Source: Dendrobium chrysotoxum
Taxonomy: Eukaryota; Streptophyta; Magnoliopsida; Asparagales; Orchidaceae
DNA: 64,000 nucleotides
Direction of reading: 5' to 3'
Assembly: GCA_019925795.1 (NCBI GenBank)
Contig: CM034304.1
Location: forward strand, 8,619,471-8,683,470
The position numbers and the translations under genes were made by a program. This document shows positions 59,786 to 64,000 of the stretch, piece after piece (within the stretch, counting starts at the first letter, position 1; each line of letters begins with the position of its first letter). Below the pieces are notes generated by a model. That model saw only the letters and a program-made list of their open reading frames with translations. It searched no databases and was not told the DNA's origin.

Positions 59786-60406
59786 AGATCCTTGATCATG
59801 GTGTATGATGTTAATCGTATTGTATGACAGGCAGAGATGAAAATTGGTCATTCCAACGATCATCCTAGGTAAAATCATAATTTTTGAACTAATTATACAG
59901 TATGATCTCAATCATACTAGATGATATGAGAGATGATTCTCAATCATCTTAAAAATTATCATGTACGATCACAAGATAATTAAATTAATCATATTATACA
60001 ATCTACAAATTATACTATACGATCCATGTATAAATTTTAAATAGTTCATCTCAGGCTTGTTCCATTGTATTAGACATTGTCTAGTTTTTAAACTAATCGT
60101 ACTGTGTGATTCTCGATTGTATTATACGAATAATTTTAGCTTAATGGAAATTTTAGGTTTTTTGGAGACCTTGTATAAAAAGCTTTTCTTAATTATCTCT
60201 AAGAGAGACTTTTGGTTATTGAAGGAATTCTATGAGAGATCTTGGAGAGTGGAGATGGAGAATGTGTGTTTTGTGAGAGGGAGAAGTAATGTGAGGGCTT
60301 TCATACGGTTGCTCTGAGCATGCCTCCACCTTGATTCCTCTATAAGGCTCTGAGAATCTGTAGGGGTTGTACTGGGAAGAATGGCTTCAAAATCAAAGGT
60401 TGAGGT
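59786..60406 (+). repeat. Copia LTR fragment W (middle part)
   Basis: Aligns with about 49325-49995 of the X LTR: palindromic words (for example near 59815, 59885, 60006 and 60093), the stretch leading to TGTGTTTTGTGAGAGGGAGAAG, and TGCTCTGAGCATGCC-like sequence. Both LTR ends are missing. It is bounded on the left by element C and on the right by element D. The open frame 60057-60317 is part of the LTR and not a gene. Probably the 3' LTR of copia Y. Confidence 0.75.
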
Positions 60407-60969
60407 TACAGGTCTCCAAAAGGATTCTGCTTGCGGGGTCAGAATGCAAAGAATATGATCGGACTATCCCATAGGACAAAATGGTCGTAGACTTTTATAC
60501 TATACACAAGCAGGCCAATGGTAGAGCAGATGTGGTTATACATTCGATTAACCACGGAGGATAGTGGTTTTCTCCTGCACACTTCGATGGGTAATAATAT
60601 GTATAACCTAAGAATCACAAGATTTCCCCTATCTGATATATCTGCTTGGATGGGGTTTATTTGATGTGGGTATCAGTTTCCCACAGGCTCAAGCCCTCGT
60701 GGTTAATTACTTCTTAGGCCTCAGCCTAAGAAAACTCTCGATTAAGGATGCTATATTATTCTCTCAAAGGGTTTGGTACAAAGGGGATTTCTAGGCTTTC
60801 CTAATCCAAAGGAAAAGATAGGCTTAATTTGGTTTAATCAACATACATGAATCATATCATTATTCATCCGGTCTGAAGAAGAGAACATTAGTGGAAAAAG
60901 ATAATTGCATTCAATCATTCGTAAGAGAAAGATTGAGGTGGCATCATCCATGTGACATGAATGGGTGAT

Positions 60970-60977
60970 ATTTATAG
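60970..60977 (-). promoter_or_regulatory. TATA box of element D LTR
   Basis: Minus strand CTATAAAT in GGCTATAAATATCACC, about 565 bp from the LTR end and equivalent in position to the TATA boxes of A and B. Confidence 0.7.
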
Positions 60978-62903
60978 CCTCCAAAAGATAGAAAGCTTAC
61001 CCACCAATAATGCATACAACGGCATACGAATACCGTCATCCTTTGATCATAAATCTATAAGGGATATAGTACTATACATATAGTACTAACACTCATGACC
61101 TAACTAATGCTATCTGGGCTTATATCTTGTCTGAAAAAGAAAGCTAGCAAAACCACCTAATTGCATAAAATCTGTGCTATCCGGTCTTTATGAAAGATGG
61201 GTGGGTGGCTAAGTTTTTGGATTTTAAGGATGGCATCTAGAGAAGTTCCTAAGTAGCCTCGTTCTTATGGAGGGTGATATACATCTAAGGCTAATGCAGT
61301 TAAGTTTTAATTTTAGTTTATTTCTAATGCAATGCATGCTAGTTAAAGTCTACAAATCATGAATGGATGAAATTTTAAAAAAGACTTATAAAATAATTTT
61401 TCAGAAGACTAGGCTTCCCCAGGTTCAGTACCTCATTCTCATAAGTCGGATTATCTAAACTCTACCCTCAAGCTGGAAAGTGTCTAAATAAGGAAATATA
61501 AGAATGCATTAATATACATACAACCCTAGATGACCTCCGTATATTTTCCCTAGGTCATTCATCTTTCTATGCTATTTAATTCCTAAAATTTAAATTTAAT
61601 TATGAGTAAAAAAAATGTATCCCTAAGAGCCTAGCAAAATTCAGGTACATGCACATGTAAGAAAGAAACCTATAAAAGGCATGCCATTTTTACTATGCAA
61701 ACAAAGTAAACAATCAATCAAAATAAAATTTCAACCATAGTAAAAGTGTCCAAAGTCTATGGTAAGTGCCATTTAATATACAACTCAGAGTGTAGAAAAG
61801 TAATGGTGGCCAAGCCCCACCGACGACAACCTAGATTACACTCCTATAGAATGACATAAGTCTCAAAATGAGGCATTTTAGTCTTGATCTTCATCTTCTT
61901 GATCCTTCTATTGGTTGCCTTCTTTTAGTCTTCTTGTGGTATTTCATCAATAGGATATCCAAATGAAAAGAAATTCTCTGTGAGGGACTTTATTTTCTCT
62001 TTGGATCCCAATATCATATTAAAATGCCTCATTTTATAGACTTTCACAACTCTGAATCAAATTATATTTTTTAAAAAAGGAAAAGACTCCATACTCCTCC
62101 ATGTTAGTTAGCAATTTAAATATAAACATCACATTCATAGAAATCTCAGAACAATCATTTACTCATTTTGAGCAACCTATAAGCTTGGCCATGCTTTTTT
62201 TATTAAGGGGGCTGGCCATTCTAAAGCATCTATAGCAATTATATCAATTTATCACATTTAAATTTAGCCCCCTTTTTATAGGCTTATATAAGTATGGCCA
62301 CCAGTAGAAAATATCATGAGCATCCAAAGCACTTAGCCTATGGGTAATCTATCATTCATCACATCACAGAGAAAATAGTAATCATCACAATAATCATCAC
62401 AGAAAGCTAACACAATTAATAATAAATTAACCAACACATGTTTCACATGTAAGTTGCCACATCGCAGAGATGGAAAGAAAGAAAGCACCAGCCTAACCTA
62501 AAGCTAGAAGTCATGTTCTACCAAATAGATCTAGGTGTGTGTAGTAGGATGTGTGGTTTTGGGTATGTCTTATGTAGGATAACTTGTTCAAGTTATTTAT
62601 GATTTTGATTTGTTAAAGGCCAAAAGGGAATTTTAGTTTAAGTTTGCATATTAATGTCTTAAGATTAATTTTAAGAGTTTATTTTTAGTGCTTAGTGATT
62701 ACCACCTTTGTTTCTCACTAGGGCCGTGAGGTTTATTTCACCCTCCTTGGGGCTAGCTTAATAGCCTCGTAGGCCCAGGTTACCTAATGGAAACCAATTT
62801 TATTAAATTAATTTAGTTGATAGAAAATTAAAGGGTGATAAATTAAATGATTTATTATCAGTTTAAGAGGTTAATTTAATTAAATTTGCTATCAACCGGT
62901 TCA

Positions 62904-63160
62904 TGGCGTTGTGCTATCAGGCTCGAGGACCAGGCCTCCTTAGGACACTTAACCCGCAACCCGAAGTAGTCCATCCTAAAAACCAAGTTTATATAGTTAA
63001 ATTAAGAATTTTTATTTAGTTAAATATTTAACAATCATTTGATTTTGAAGTTTTAACACTCCATTAAATATGTTCATGATGTTGTGCCGTCCAGCTTGAG
63101 GACCAGGCCTCCTTAGGACACTTAGCCCCGCAGCCCGAAGTACTCCATCCTAAAAACTTC
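62904..63160 (-). repeat. Duplicated ~80-bp segment in element D, period 173 bp
   Basis: GAGGACCAGGCCTCCTTAGG occurs at 62925 and 63098, with matching flanks (TTGTGC before, GAAGTA-TCCATCCTAAAAAC after). Not present in A, B or C as far as I can see. Confidence 0.75.
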
Positions 63161-64000
63161 ATCTTTGGAGTGCTTCTTGCGTTTTAAGGGGTTGGTTGAT
63201 TGATTTCAAATGATTAATTTACAATTTGATTAGATTTTAGGTGAGTTATTGGATTTTGAAATTTTGGGTTATAATTAAACTTTTAGTAAGTCTCTTATTT
63301 TATTCACTTAGTTAATTAGGTTCGTAATTATTCGCATTCAATATCAAAGGTGTTTTTAGATTATGTGTGTAATTAATTATGGGGAATTTAAGGAATTAGA
63401 GCTTGAATTTTAGCAGTCTTTTCATTAAACATGTTTTAGTTTAAATTTGTTCTCTTAATTTATCTCATACCTTTCAAGTTTAGTTTTATTAAAGGGTGAT
63501 TAATATGTTAATTAGATTTAGTTCAAGTGTCTATTAAAAACTAGCCCTTTAGTTGTTATGTGTGTGTTATGGGTTGATTAAAAGTTAAGTATTTTTATGC
63601 TTTTTGTTTGGATTATCATTGATTTTTTGTTGGAGTTTATAATTATTGACTGATTATGATTAAGATTAGACTAATAGTTCATGCTACTCCTAGGGTGAGA
63701 TGTCACTAAGTTTTCTATATTTAGTGTTTCTCTCCTAAAGGGTGCATGCATCCTAAGTCTATATTCTCTAAGACTCATCCTTATTTTTTTTCCTTAGATG
63801 TCATTAATGTTATATAAGACGAAAAATGTTGTTACTAACCCTTTGGATATATGCGTACGTGTAAATGGGTTTTGGATTCTATAATAAATAAAAGTAATCT
63901 AATAAAAATGAAGTTATTACAAGGCCCTAAGGTTAGGGAATCACACAATCAATAAGCTCCCTAAGGACTTCTAAGTTTTAAGAAAACTTACAACACCGAG

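Larger units (their letters stand above)
60407..64000 (-). repeat. Element D: LTR of the giant-LTR family, continues beyond window
   Basis: From TACAGGTCTCC at 60407 the sequence follows the B LTR. Shared points include the GGGGTTTATTTGAT poly(A) block near 60653, the TCTCGATTAAGGAT word near 60738, TATA near 60970, GGTCTTTATGAAAGATGGGT near 61183 and ACTTACAACACCG at the window end. It also has the block 62700-62800 in common with element C. The LTR terminus is TA rather than TG on the plus strand, so it is mutated. At least 3.6 kb are present. Confidence 0.82.

Noticed and set aside
1..64000. Search for host protein-coding genes, tRNA or rRNA genes and organellar inserts
   Set aside because: Every long open frame falls in a retrotransposon or a repeat, and no tRNA or rRNA signature was recognised on either strand by reading alone; a covariance-model search would be needed to exclude small RNAs.

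Overview
The window is repeat-derived plant nuclear DNA. It looks like an angiosperm with a large genome, because nearly every base can be assigned to nested LTR retrotransposons of two kinds. I found no host gene, tRNA, rRNA or organellar segment. The species cannot be named from this sequence.

The first kind is a Ty3/gypsy-type family with enormous LTRs that carries only gag. Element B (20111-43836, minus strand) is complete in the window. It has an LTR of about 8.2 kb, a 7.46 kb interior with a broken gag and no protease, reverse transcriptase or integrase, an LTR of about 8.0 kb, and a perfect GCTCC target-site duplication. Element A (1-12441, plus strand) is the right-hand part of a second copy (gag, interior, 3' LTR of 7.3 kb). 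Element C (54877-about 59785, minus) is a shorter, rebuilt subfamily with a 4.3 kb LTR. Element D (60407 to window end, minus) is the start of another LTR.

The second kind is a set of Sirevirus-like Ty1/copia elements. Element Z (minus) runs from 46719 leftward past 12442. It was split by B, by a solo copia LTR (16661-18483) and by A. To its right lie the 3' half of copia X (46720-50671, plus, with its 3' LTR), the 3' half of copia Y (50672-54876, plus), and a copia LTR fragment W (59786-60406). All coding regions contain stops and frameshifts.

Order from left to right: A gag, A tandem arrays, A LTR, Z third ORF, Z RT/RNaseH, solo LTR, Z integrase/protease, B (LTR, interior, LTR), Z gag, Z LTR, X RT/RNaseH, X LTR, Y integrase/RT/RNaseH, Y third ORF, C LTR, C interior remnant, W, D LTR.

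The observations most worth following are these. (1) In both Z and Y the third ORF is preceded by a TATA box and an array of a 15-17 bp palindromic motif. Each element's U3 carries the same motif, which suggests an internal promoter for that ORF. (2) The gypsy family has a TATA box and AATAAA close to the LTR 3' end, so its U3 is about 6.8-7.5 kb and includes gene-like sequence. (3) A dense cluster of W-box cores lies at the U3 end of element C. (4) A and B share a one-base gag frameshift in a C run.
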